Below are positions 9,174-16,715 of a DNA stretch of 64,000 bases, piece by piece. The translations under genes were made by a program, and so were the position numbers. The notes beneath the pieces were generated by a model, which had not been told where the DNA came from, ran no database searches, and saw nothing but the letters and a program-made list of their open reading frames with translations. This DNA comes from Phreatobacter aquaticus. GTDB lineage: Bacteria; Pseudomonadota; Alphaproteobacteria; Rhizobiales; Phreatobacteraceae. The stretch's first letter is position 1. Each line of letters starts with the position of its first letter. The stretch covers positions 4,910,953-4,974,952 of the forward strand of contig NZ_CP039865.1 of assembly GCF_005160265.1 (NCBI RefSeq), written 5' to 3'.

Positions 9174-10499
9174 TTAGAAGGTGATGTTGCCGCCAAGCGA
9201 CAGCGTCCAGCCTGTGAAGGAAAGGGCGGGAATGGAAGTGCCCGGAATGATGCCACCGAAGTCGATATCGGGCCTGCTGGCCTGATTGACCCAGAAATGT
9301 TCGGCGCGAACGGTGATCGCCGAGTTCGGCGCAACCTGATAGCGGGCAGATCCTCCGAGCGCCAATTTGGTCTTCGCAGGAATGAACTGGAAGGCGGTCG
9401 GCACATAAGCGTTGGAGTCACGGTGGAACCAGCTGCCGAACATCCCCAATGTCCATTGCGGAGTGATCCGCCACGCATGGTCAAGGCGAAGGCGCAAGGC
9501 ATTGCTGTTGGAGTTGAAAGCCTCGCGCTGGAACTGATTGACGGCAAGGATGAAATTCGCATTCGAGCGCGTGTGATTGAATGCGGTGGTGAACGTCGTC
9601 ACGTGCTCCGGGTTCCACGTGTAGGCCGCGGTACCGGTCAGAGCGAAGGCGTCACCCTGAATGACAGCCAAGCCGCCGTCGATCCGCGTGGCGCTCGTAT
9701 AGGTGTAGGTCACGGCCGCACGAAGCAGCAGGGCCCCCATGATATGGGCCAGCTGGGCGGTACCCGACGTCGATGCGCCCGGTTCAATGCGGGTGTCGAG
9801 CCCACCGAAAATGTCAGTGGGATCGCGGGTAAAGGCGCCGCGGTGCGTGTGGCTGACGCTCACGGTTGCCAATGAATTCTGGCCGATCGGTATGTTACCG
9901 CCCAGAGTGGCTCCCAAATTGAAGCCCTCACCAAATGTGGGAACTTCGACCAGATCCGGGTCGGACCGGGCGAAGGCCTGGGTACCGGCGAGGTTGGCCC
10001 TTCCGGTCGGCAGATTGGCGTTGAGCGCGAGGAAGGGCTGGAAGCCCGGCGTTCCAAGCCAGGTCGCAGTCGCCGAGACGACCGTATCTGTCATCGTCGA
10101 GACATGGCCGACCAGACCACCGCCTGCATTCTGGCGGGCGTCGACGTAGCCGGTTCGGGCGAGCAATTCCAGCTTCACGTCCGAACCGACCAGGCCGGTC
10201 GCGGCGAAAGCAAGCGGCACATAGAATTGCGAGCCGCGGGCCGGAGTTCCCAAAGCAAAATTGTTGGGAAAGCCGCGCGGACCGCTCCAGCTCGTGTAGC
10301 GGGCTTCACTGTCGAAGACCAACGTCCAGCCAGACGAAACCGTGACCGACGATGCCGGCGGGATGGCCACATCAGCAGCTGCCGCCGGCGTGGCCAAGGC
10401 GACCAGGCTCGCAATAACTGCACCCAAGGTCCCCGCCAAGACCGGGAATGCCGCCGGTCGGGCGGTCCGATTCACGTTCACACTTGTATTCTTGAGCAT
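9174..10499 (-). CDS. Outer-membrane beta-barrel protein (transporter-like)
   Basis: A 441-aa exported protein with a signal peptide ending ATPAAAADV (about 1-42). The rest alternates short amphipathic strands with turns, and the final residue is Phe (SLGGNITF), the usual recognition signal for barrel insertion. Motifs such as FLALNANLPTGRANL and RLRLDHAWRITPQWTLG resemble phenol/alkane-type or autotransporter-like barrels (MetA-pathway transporter group), but the match is loose. The ATG at 10499 is preferred to the GTG at 10508. It probably forms an operon with the small protein at 8886. A porin or uptake channel is the simplest role. Confidence 0.65.
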   Translation of the reverse strand: MLKNTSVNVNRTARPAAFPVLAGTLGAVIASLVALATPAAAADVAIPPASSVTVSSGWTLVFDSEARYTSWSGPRGFPNNFALGTPARGSQFYVPLAFAATGLVGSDVKLELLARTGYVDARQNAGGGLVGHVSTMTDTVVSATATWLGTPGFQPFLALNANLPTGRANLAGTQAFARSDPDLVEVPTFGEGFNLGATLGGNIPIGQNSLATVSVSHTHRGAFTRDPTDIFGGLDTRIEPGASTSGTAQLAHIMGALLLRAAVTYTYTSATRIDGGLAVIQGDAFALTGTAAYTWNPEHVTTFTTAFNHTRSNANFILAVNQFQREAFNSNSNALRLRLDHAWRITPQWTLGMFGSWFHRDSNAYVPTAFQFIPAKTKLALGGSARYQVAPNSAITVRAEHFWVNQASRPDIDFGGIIPGTSIPALSFTGWTLSLGGNITF

Positions 10500-10575
10500 T
10501 GGTGTCACTTCGGCGGCGGTGCTGACTTGAGATGGCGGATGGTGCTGCGGTGGAATGAGCGCCTTTGCTGCGGCT

Positions 10576-10926
10576 TCAGCGCCTCAGAGGGCCACGTGCC
10601 CCCAAGCCATTGTCCGATATCAACCCGCCGCCCCTGTCCGAAATCAGAGCGTTCCGGTTGTTGCTCATCAGGGCATTCGGTGGCGGGGTGATCGTGCGCG
10701 GAGGGGGGCTTCCAATGGATGTTCTGACCGGCTGCAACGTCGTGCGCGCCGTCTGCGGCGCGACATAACCAGGCGCTCCGGGCATGCGGCGCGGATTGTT
10801 GTCCCAAGGGGCACAGCCTGAAACAAACATGTTCACGTAGCCACCGCACCCTGCGGCGAAGCTCTTCTCGGCCGACAATGTCAGCGTCGCCGCCAACAAT
10901 GCGCACAATGATACTGCACGATGCAT
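10576..10926 (-). CDS. Small secreted CAPWDNN-family protein, copy A
   Basis: A 116-aa protein with a signal peptide (about 1-24, ...SAEKSFAA). The mature N-terminus starts GCGGYVNMFVSGCAPW and continues DNNPRRMPGAPGY, almost identical to three other island proteins (B, C and D). A Pro/Thr-rich linker follows, and the end has repeats of the (L/M)(I/M)S(N/D)N/RGG type. The two cysteines are 10 residues apart (GCGGYVNMFVSGC) and likely form a disulfide. I start it at 10926 rather than 10995 because the signal peptide begins there and GGGGG precedes it. Function unknown; it belongs to a four-copy family not known to me. Confidence 0.75.
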   Translation of the reverse strand: MHRAVSLCALLAATLTLSAEKSFAAGCGGYVNMFVSGCAPWDNNPRRMPGAPGYVAPQTARTTLQPVRTSIGSPPPRTITPPPNALMSNNRNALISDRGGGLISDNGLGARGPLRR

Positions 10927-11019
10927 GATGTTGCCCCCACCGATCGATGTCGCCAGAAGTGCGGATGCCGCCGGCGCAATCGCGGCGGCACCCACCTCGG
11001 ACGCGTATTCGCGCGTGCC

Positions 11020-11430
11020 TTAGCGACGATTGCCAGAGAACCCAGCACTGTCGTTGCCGATCAGGCCAGGATTGCGATTTCCAGGGCTCAGCAATCCTGG
11101 ATTGCGGTTCCCGGGGCTCAACAGGGTTGAGCCATCATTACCAATCAACCGCGAAGGCGGCTGAACGATTCGTGTCGGCGGCTGAACGATTCGTGTCGGC
11201 GGCTGAACGATTCGTGTCGGCGGCAAACCGACGGGAGGGGATGGACGCGGAGCAACGTAACCCGGCGCACCAGGCATCCGGCGGGGATTGTTATCCCAAG
11301 GAGCACAGCCGGAGACCCAGACGTTCACGTAGCCGCCGCAGCCCGCAGCCTGGGCAGGTGACGATACGAAAAGGGCACTTCCTGCCGTAAGGGCAGTAAC
11401 AAAGAATGAAACGCTGGCTGCTGCTCGCAT
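11020..11430 (-). CDS. Small secreted CAPWDNN-family protein, copy B, with heptad repeats
   Basis: A 136-aa protein: signal peptide (MRAAASVSFFVTALTAGSAL..., about 1-29), then the family core GCGGYVNVWVSGCAPW + DNNPRRMPGAPGYVAPRP. Three identical PPTRIVQ heptads follow, then PPSRLIGNDG and two copies of LLSPGNRNPG. The heptads are exact at DNA level (11159-11221), implying recent slippage or expansion. The start at 11430 gives a clean signal peptide; the upstream start at 11463 does not. A promoter with the island palindrome in its spacer sits at 11464-11492. It is likely a wall- or surface-associated low-complexity protein; function unknown. Confidence 0.75.
   Translation of the reverse strand: MRAAASVSFFVTALTAGSALFVSSPAQAAGCGGYVNVWVSGCAPWDNNPRRMPGAPGYVAPRPSPPVGLPPTRIVQPPTRIVQPPTRIVQPPSRLIGNDGSTLLSPGNRNPGLLSPGNRNPGLIGNDSAGFSGNRR
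11159..11221 (-). repeat. Three perfect 21-bp tandem repeats inside copy B
   Basis: The unit GGCTGAACGATTCGTGTCGGC (plus-strand reading) occurs three times head to tail with no mismatch and encodes PPTRIVQ on the minus strand. Perfect identity suggests copy number may vary between strains. Confidence 0.95.
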
Positions 11431-11463
11431 CGTGACTCTCCAGACATGAACAAAACTGAACAA

Positions 11464-11492
11464 TTTCTAAAATTGCTCAGTGAGCATGTCAA
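11464..11492 (-). promoter_or_regulatory. Promoter of copy B with operator palindrome in the spacer
   Basis: On the minus strand, -35 TTGACA (11492-11487) and -10 TAGAAA (11469-11464) are 17 bases apart. The perfect palindrome GCTCACTGAGC (11485-11475) lies entirely within the spacer. It is followed by a second inverted repeat, CAATTT-N3-AAATTG (11461-11475). A repressor bound here would block RNA polymerase. The island MarR gene starts 124 bases away, divergently, and is the obvious candidate repressor. Confidence 0.6.
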
Positions 11493-11608
11493 GTGTCGTT
11501 TACCTCCTGCGGCGGCCTCTCAGTGACAGAGGAGGCTGTCTTGTGCATTGTCGCAAACTGAGAGAAGCCGCATGATTCGGCGGTGGGATATCGCGAACTT
11601 CAAACACC

Positions 11609-12055
11609 ATGGCGCCAAAATCGATCAGAACTGACGTATTAGCGCGTCTCTTCGAGCAATCGACCCGTGCGCTGCACTCGTCCGGCCATAGCCACGGCCT
11701 GTTCCCCGCTCAATGGACCGCGCTGCGCTATTTCTCGACAGCCGATCGCCCACAATGCACGGCGATGAGCCTTGCTCGCTTTCAGGGAATGGCGTTCGGC
11801 CCAGTGTCCCGTACTGTCCGGACGCTCATCTCCAAGGGCTTGCTGCGCAAGGCCGGCTCCGCCGGAAAGGGACGAGCCGAACTTCTCGAGGTCTCGGACG
11901 AAGGTCGGTTGATTCTGGAGCAGGATCCGCTGGTGAGCGTGGTCGATGCACTGGCGATGTCGGATGACGCCGAGCGTGAAGCCCTTGCAAAGGCTCTGGA
12001 GCGCGTCTTGATGGCCCTTCAGTCGAAAGTCGGGCCAGATCTCGAAGCGGAATGA
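11609..12055 (+). CDS. MarR-family transcriptional regulator
   Basis: A 148-aa winged-helix regulator. The MarR layout is clear: dimerisation helix (1-30), LFPAQWTALRYFS, recognition region (TAMSLARFQGMAFGPVSRTVRTLISKGLLRKAG, about 51-84), wing (GKGRAELLEVSDEGRLILEQDP), and a C-terminal helix. MarR dimers bind palindromes and usually repress divergent or neighbouring genes, releasing DNA on ligand binding or cysteine oxidation. This protein has one cysteine (Cys50). Its gene is divergent from copy B, and the shared intergenic region contains GCTCAGTGAGC. I infer that it regulates that site and the three similar ones in the island. Confidence 0.85.
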   Translation: MAPKSIRTDVLARLFEQSTRALHSSGHSHGLFPAQWTALRYFSTADRPQCTAMSLARFQGMAFGPVSRTVRTLISKGLLRKAGSAGKGRAELLEVSDEGRLILEQDPLVSVVDALAMSDDAEREALAKALERVLMALQSKVGPDLEAE

Positions 12056-12065
12056 CGCGTCCGAG

Positions 12066-12455
12066 CTAATGCGGTTGCTTGGCTACAATTGCGTCGATCG
12101 TCTGGATGAGAAGGTCTTCGTCGAAGGGTTTCACGAAGACACGCTCGGCGCCCCAAACCTCGGCGAGGGAGCCTGCGGTTTCTATCGTTAGGCGCGGACC
12201 ACCTCCTGTCATGGCCAGGATGGGGAGATCGCGATTGCTTTCTCGTATCATTTTGATCAGCTTGAGACCGTCGATGTCTGCCATCCAGATGTCAGTCACG
12301 GCGACAGCGAACCTCTTGTGGGCAAGCGCCGCAAGCGCATCGCTTCCCGAGCCTACACATGTCGGCGCATAGCCCGCGGCGGAAAGCGCCTCGAACAGTG
12401 ATGCACGCACCGCTTCAACATCATCGACGACCAGAATCTCAGCCTTGATTGACAT
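12066..12455 (-). CDS. Single-domain response regulator (CheY-like)
   Basis: A 129-aa stand-alone receiver domain. The acidic pair is Asp11-Asp12 (VVDDVE), the phosphoacceptor is Asp55 (AVTDIWM), the switch Thr is in AMTGGG, and the conserved Lys is in FVKPFDED. There is no output domain, so it must signal by protein contact or act in a phosphorelay. It begins inside the end of the kinase gene (17-base overlap), so kinase and receiver are translationally coupled partners. I used the start at 12455 (MSIKAEIL); the upstream start at 12485 would add ten unconserved residues. Confidence 0.88.
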   Translation of the reverse strand: MSIKAEILVVDDVEAVRASLFEALSAAGYAPTCVGSGSDALAALAHKRFAVAVTDIWMADIDGLKLIKMIRESNRDLPILAMTGGGPRLTIETAGSLAEVWGAERVFVKPFDEDLLIQTIDAIVAKQPH

Positions 12456-14808
12456 GGGCGGTTTCCGTGTTGCGCAGAGTGACACTGGGAATGACGACGG
12501 TTATGCGGGTTCCGACACCAGGTTCCGACTGGATATCGATTGCCGCGTTCCAGGATCGGGCAATGCCGTAGACAATAGGCAGGCCAAGTCCGGTGCCTTG
12601 GCCCGGCTTCTTGGTGGTAAAGAACGGTTCCATCGCGCGAAGGCGCGTATTCTCGTCCATGCCCTCACCATCATCCTCGACCGAGAGTGTGAACCCTACG
12701 GCAGCCGAGCCGGTAAACCGAACATCGATCCGACCACCACCTCGAGTAGCATAAATTGAATTTGCGACAAGATTGGCCAAAACTTGGAATGCCTCGTTGG
12801 CATCGACCAAAGGGCCAGGTTCCGCATAATTTTCGAAGCTGAGAATAACCTGCTCCGGAAGCATGGTGCGCAGATTGCGAATAGCGGCCGACAAGGCCTT
12901 GTCCAAATGCGCCCTGGAATCGCCAGGCGTGGGTCTCACGCTTGTGAGCAACCCGGCCACGATCGCCGTTGCCCGAGCTCCCGAATCCGAGACGATATCC
13001 AGCAGCCGCCTTCGTTCATCATTCACCGGGATTGCCCGCGCAACGCGCCGCGAGAGGTTGACGATGGGGTGAAGCAGATTGTTGATCTCGTGAGCGACGC
13101 CGCCCGCCAATTGGCCGATAGCCGCCATCTTGCGTTGCTGAGCCACTCGCTCTTCGGCCGCGACTTCCTCAGTCATGTCCGAAACGATACCGCAAAGACC
13201 AAGTGAACCGGCCACCGGTCGAGCGCGAAAGCGGATCAAACGATAGTCCAGACGGCCTGGATCAAGGCGCAGGGTCGTAGAGGCGCGAAACTCGGCCCGA
13301 TTGGAGAGGCTGGCAGCCAGCGCAGCTCTCGCGTCGGAATCGCCCCCTGATTGCTCATGGGCAAGAAGATCGCCAAGCCGAACGCCGGGGACCAGACCGA
13401 TTCTTGTGCAGGTCGGGCCGGAGGCGAAGGTGACGACGCCAGACGCATCGCATTCCCAAAAGCTGTCAGATGCACTTTCGGCAAAAGTCCGCAACCGATT
13501 GGCGCCATCCTCGGCAGCACGGCGCGCCGCACGTTCGCGGCTCTGAAGGTCAATTGCATTGGCAATTCCCGACAACAGCAGAGAAGTGCAGGACGCAAAG
13601 TAGGTAATATTGATGGCGGTAGGATCCGCTCCAATGGAGGGGATGATATCGTGAAGCATCCTGAGCACTGCGCCCATAAACGTCGGACTCCAGCAAATCA
13701 GAAAGACCAATGCACGGCGAGGCTCCCTTGGAACCGCAGTGGCGACGAGGAAGAAGTAGCAAACGATGGCGCACATTCCGATTGGCGCCACAAACTGACG
13801 GAAAGACTGAGCCTCGACGACAACCGAAATCATCGCGGCAATCGACGTCAGGAACATTGCCCCGGCGGCCCATCCCACCAGTCGAGCGACGCGCGGATAG
13901 TGTCGGCTTGTCCGTAGAAAGAGAGGCGCATAGACCAGCATCGTACCGAAGATCAGGAACGTTCCGCCCAGAGACATCAGGCGCGCCGCCACGAGAGCTC
14001 CGGGCGCGATGATCGAGCCGACAAATGCCTGGTCGCCCAGGACGTAGCAGAGGTAGCTCAGAACCAGCGTGGCCAGAACGGCGGACACAGGATCTCGGGC
14101 AGCCAACGCCGCTGAAGCCAGATATATGGTCAAGCCCGCCAGCATGCCGAAAGCGATCCCGAACAGCAGGTTCTCAAAGGCGTAGCTGCTCAGGAAATCG
14201 AAATCGCTATGCAGCCACAACGATGCCCGCATCGATGAGGGGGTCTGAAAACGCACATAAATGGTTTTCCCGGCGATCTCTTTGCCCGGGACGATGATCA
14301 CGGGATAGCGCGTAGCGAGATCCGTGGTTGGCGATCCCGCTCCAATGCGCCACTCCAGAGAGTGCCATCCCTCGCCCGTCGGGATATAGACAGTCATCGT
14401 CCGGGCGCGCGGTTCGCGCAACGCCAAGGCCTGGTCACCAGTCCGGTCGTTGACGATGGATGGCACGACCAGCCGGAGCCAAACAGCCGCAGACCCGGTT
14501 GGAGACGGACCGTAATTTGCCGCGTTTCTGCCATCGGCCCTGACGAACGCATCTGCATCGCGAGACGCCTCGCCAATGGTCATCTGCCCTGTTGGGTCAA
14601 TCAGATGATCTGCCAGCGGCCCCACAAATCGCCGGTATTCGGACCCATTGGCCTGTGTGGCGAACGCCATTGCGACAAGTGCGAACAGGAGCGCCGCAAA
14701 ACCATCGCAAACAGATCGACGCCAGGCCGGACGCCGGGCTCTCCTGCGGCCGCGCTGGCCAGATAATCCAGGCAAACGGCCTGCCCAGCCTTCAATCGAC
14801 AGAACCAT
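12439..14808 (-). CDS. 7TMR-DISM sensor histidine kinase, island copy 2
   Basis: A 789-aa paralogue of the kinase at 4437. It has a long basic N-terminus, then a signal anchor (about 32-55), a 7TMR-DISMED2-like periplasmic domain (YRRFVGPLADHLIDPTGQMT ... YVRFQTPSSMRASLWL), seven membrane segments, PAS (FAESASDSFWECDASG), H-box VAHEINNLLHPIVNL, N box NLVANSIYATRGGG, G1 DDGEGMD and G2 GQGTGLGLPIVYG. All kinase motifs are intact. Identity to copy 1 is strongest in the membrane-proximal, H-box and ATPase parts, so the two may sense different ligands yet share the receiver. The ATG follows GAGAGGAG directly, so translation may start a few codons later. Palindrome-like sequence lies at 14874. Confidence 0.9.
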   Translation of the reverse strand: MVLSIEGWAGRLPGLSGQRGRRRARRPAWRRSVCDGFAALLFALVAMAFATQANGSEYRRFVGPLADHLIDPTGQMTIGEASRDADAFVRADGRNAANYGPSPTGSAAVWLRLVVPSIVNDRTGDQALALREPRARTMTVYIPTGEGWHSLEWRIGAGSPTTDLATRYPVIIVPGKEIAGKTIYVRFQTPSSMRASLWLHSDFDFLSSYAFENLLFGIAFGMLAGLTIYLASAALAARDPVSAVLATLVLSYLCYVLGDQAFVGSIIAPGALVAARLMSLGGTFLIFGTMLVYAPLFLRTSRHYPRVARLVGWAAGAMFLTSIAAMISVVVEAQSFRQFVAPIGMCAIVCYFFLVATAVPREPRRALVFLICWSPTFMGAVLRMLHDIIPSIGADPTAINITYFASCTSLLLSGIANAIDLQSRERAARRAAEDGANRLRTFAESASDSFWECDASGVVTFASGPTCTRIGLVPGVRLGDLLAHEQSGGDSDARAALAASLSNRAEFRASTTLRLDPGRLDYRLIRFRARPVAGSLGLCGIVSDMTEEVAAEERVAQQRKMAAIGQLAGGVAHEINNLLHPIVNLSRRVARAIPVNDERRRLLDIVSDSGARATAIVAGLLTSVRPTPGDSRAHLDKALSAAIRNLRTMLPEQVILSFENYAEPGPLVDANEAFQVLANLVANSIYATRGGGRIDVRFTGSAAVGFTLSVEDDGEGMDENTRLRAMEPFFTTKKPGQGTGLGLPIVYGIARSWNAAIDIQSEPGVGTRITVVIPSVTLRNTETAHVNQG

Positions 14809-15140
14809 CTCCTCTCGCCGCGAACGCAGTCATCGAGAGTGAAGCACCAAACATGGGAATCACCAAGTGAATTGCTCACTGGTCCCTTTATGGTGCGACG
14901 TCCTGAGAAGTGGTGCCACCGTTCTGGTTGTGGTCCGTCCTGAGTTCGCCCCATCGGCTTGGATGGCCCTCTCACGCGGCTGAGCAGCGGAGGCAGAATC
15001 CCCCTGCAAGGTGCGGAGCGCCTGATGCCGGAGCGGATGAGACCCGAAGACCAGCCTGCGAAGTTGCAGTCGCCCGCGTTCTTTCCCTTGCGTTAGTCAT
15101 TCTTATATGGCTCACTGAGCATTATAAGAAGGAGATTCCC
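14809..15140. promoter_or_regulatory. Divergent control region between kinase 2 and copy C
   Basis: 332 bases without a gene. It holds a degenerate palindrome GCTCACTGGTC (14874-14884) within AATTGCTCACTGGTC, 66 bases upstream of kinase 2. It also holds a perfect palindrome GCTCACTGAGC (15110-15120) 20 bases upstream of copy C. A -10-like TTATAT (15103-15108) abuts the second site, so the operator would cover the transcription start. AAGGAG before the ATG at 15141 is a strong ribosome-binding site. Confidence 0.55.
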
Positions 15141-15497
15141 ATGAGAGCTGCAGTTGTGATTGCCGGACTTTGCGCAGGGTTGGCCGTTTCGATGACCGCC
15201 TCGCCTGCGAGCGCAGCGGGTTGCGGAGGCTATGTGAACGTCTGGGTTTCCGGCTGCGCGCCTTGGGACAACAATCCCCGCCGTATGCCGGGCGCTCCAG
15301 GCTACGCGCCTCCCCGCGCAACGCCTCCCCGCATAGCAACTCCGGTTTTTGCACCGCCGCAGCAGCGCATCGTCCAGCCAGGGGTCGGCAACAGGTTCAT
15401 TTCGGACCAGGGCGGCGGCCTGATCAGCAACAACCGCGGTGGGCTCATCAGCAACAACCGCGGCGGCGTGGTCTCCAACGGCGGCCCCTGGCGCTGA
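15141..15497 (+). CDS. Small secreted CAPWDNN-family protein, copy C
   Basis: A 118-aa protein: signal peptide (MRAAVVIAGLCAGLAVSMTA..., cleavage near ASAAG), then GCGGYVNVWVSGCAPW + DNNPRRMPGAPGYAPP, a Pro-rich linker with RIVQPGVGNRFIS, and two copies of LISNNRGG before VVSNGGPWR. The linker and tail match copy D (GNRFIS, LISNNRG). The start is fixed by AAGGAG seven bases upstream. It is first in a run of three overlapping or closely spaced genes (C, D, then the 15865 gene). An operator-like palindrome sits in its promoter. Confidence 0.78.
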   Translation: MRAAVVIAGLCAGLAVSMTASPASAAGCGGYVNVWVSGCAPWDNNPRRMPGAPGYAPPRATPPRIATPVFAPPQQRIVQPGVGNRFISDQGGGLISNNRGGLISNNRGGVVSNGGPWR

Positions 15498-15517
15498 AAA
15501 GACTGAAAGGTAAGACC

Positions 15518-15868
15518 ATGAAACTGATAGCGGCCTCGGCCCTCCTTGGTATCGTCATGCTTTCCGCAACTGCATCCCGGCCTGCTGAGGCGGCGGGTTG
15601 CGGCGGTTATGTCAATGTTTGGGTTTCCGGTTGTGCGCCCTGGGACAACAATCCCCGCCGCATGCCGGGCGCTCCAGGCTACGCCGCGCCGCGCACATCG
15701 GCTCCAACGTTTGCCCCGCAGCAACCTCGCATCGTTGTTCAGCCGACGACAGGCAACAGGTTCATCAGCACAAACGGGGGCAATCTGATCAGCAACAATC
15801 GCGGCAGAATCGTCTCCGACCACGGCGGTGGAATGGTTTCGAACGCCTCGGGCACCTTGCGCCGATGA
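15518..15868 (+). CDS. Small secreted CAPWDNN-family protein, copy D
   Basis: A 116-aa protein, 20 bases after copy C. Signal peptide (MKLIAASALLGIVMLSATAS..., cleavage near AEAAG), core GCGGYVNVWVSGCAPW + DNNPRRMPGAPGYAAPR, linker APQQPRIVVQPTTGNRFIST, tail LISNNRGRIVSDHGGGMVSN. The core DNA is nearly identical to copy C, with mostly third-base changes, showing a fairly recent tandem duplication under protein-level selection. An AAAGG ribosome site precedes the ATG. Its stop overlaps the next start (ATGA). Confidence 0.78.
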   Translation: MKLIAASALLGIVMLSATASRPAEAAGCGGYVNVWVSGCAPWDNNPRRMPGAPGYAAPRTSAPTFAPQQPRIVVQPTTGNRFISTNGGNLISNNRGRIVSDHGGGMVSNASGTLRR

Positions 15869-16347
15869 TGGAGCCTCATCGGGGCCTGGCACTGACCATG
15901 CTGGGCCTCGGCATCCTGGTCTGCGTTCCATCTCCCGCACGGGCCGAGACACCCGCGGCGTGCATGCGCTCACTCGACAGAACATTCGAGCAGCTGGACC
16001 GATTCAACGCCAATACCAACGCCTTGACTCTCCGCTTCACGCCAGCCACGGCCGAGCAGCTCAGAGCCATGTCGGAATCGGAAAGACGCACCTACTTCAA
16101 CAATTTCAGAGCGTTGTGCCGATCGGGGAGATCGGCCATTCCAATCTTGAACCGCATTGCGGCACGGGTGCGCTCCCCGGCTTGCAGAGCTGGCTTGACG
16201 GCTGAAGCTGCGGCGGCAGGTCAAACCTACGAAGTTCAGCTTGCTTCGATAGCCGAAGCCGAGCAGCGGTTCCGGGAACGCATCGCCAGGCTCGACGCAT
16301 CTTGTCGGGACGCAATGGCTGCAATTCGCAGAATCACGCGCCTCTGA
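15865..16347 (+). CDS. Exported helical protein coupled to copies C and D
   Basis: A 160-aa hypothetical protein starting at the ATGA overlap with copy D, so translation is coupled. It has a signal peptide (about 1-29, ending SPARAE). The mature protein is mainly helical with a charged heptad-like pattern (QTYEVQLASIAEAEQRFRER) and four cysteines (in AACMRS, ALCRSG, SPACRAG and DASCRD), enough for two disulfides. No family is recognised. Cotranslation with the two small secreted proteins suggests it binds, transports or protects them in the periplasm. Confidence 0.65.
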   Translation: MMEPHRGLALTMLGLGILVCVPSPARAETPAACMRSLDRTFEQLDRFNANTNALTLRFTPATAEQLRAMSESERRTYFNNFRALCRSGRSAIPILNRIAARVRSPACRAGLTAEAAAAGQTYEVQLASIAEAEQRFRERIARLDASCRDAMAAIRRITRL

Positions 16348-16715
16348 AGAGTGAATCACGCTGTCGGGACGACGTCACCAGGCATTTGTTGGCGATTTTT
16401 GAGTTTTGCCAACGCAGCTAGATGCTTACGGCACCGGGAACATACGCAAGTAGAACGCGTCCTTAGTTCTAGAACTCGAACTGATCTGCCACTGAAGTGT
16501 CATCCAGAGGCGGTTAGCGCCTCGGCCGTTGCGTCTCAGCAAGGTCGTATCGGCCCATCGGAGCGCTCGCCTCCGGGAATTGGAATCATGCCCAGAGGCG
16601 GCCGGGAATCCCACGAGCCTGTTGATCGGCTTTTGCTCTGGTCCAGACCGTTTCGAAGCATCCGTCGACCTTCCATCACGTTAGCTTGCGTGAATTCGCG
16701 CTCGGAGAGTTAGGC
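16348..16715. other. Intergenic region, 368 bases
   Basis: I see no convincing gene here. It contains a perfect 12-bp palindrome AGTTCTAGAACT at 16465-16476 and, near the end, the ribosome site GGAGAG for the gene at 16716. No GCTCACTGAGC-type palindrome was found. Confidence 0.5.

Noticed and set aside
11159..11221. Possible CRISPR repeats
   Set aside because: The 21-bp units are contiguous without spacers and encode heptads in frame; no cas genes are present.
16426..16614. Short frames in the 16348-16715 gap
   Set aside because: No ribosome site, no codon bias and no similarity to island proteins.
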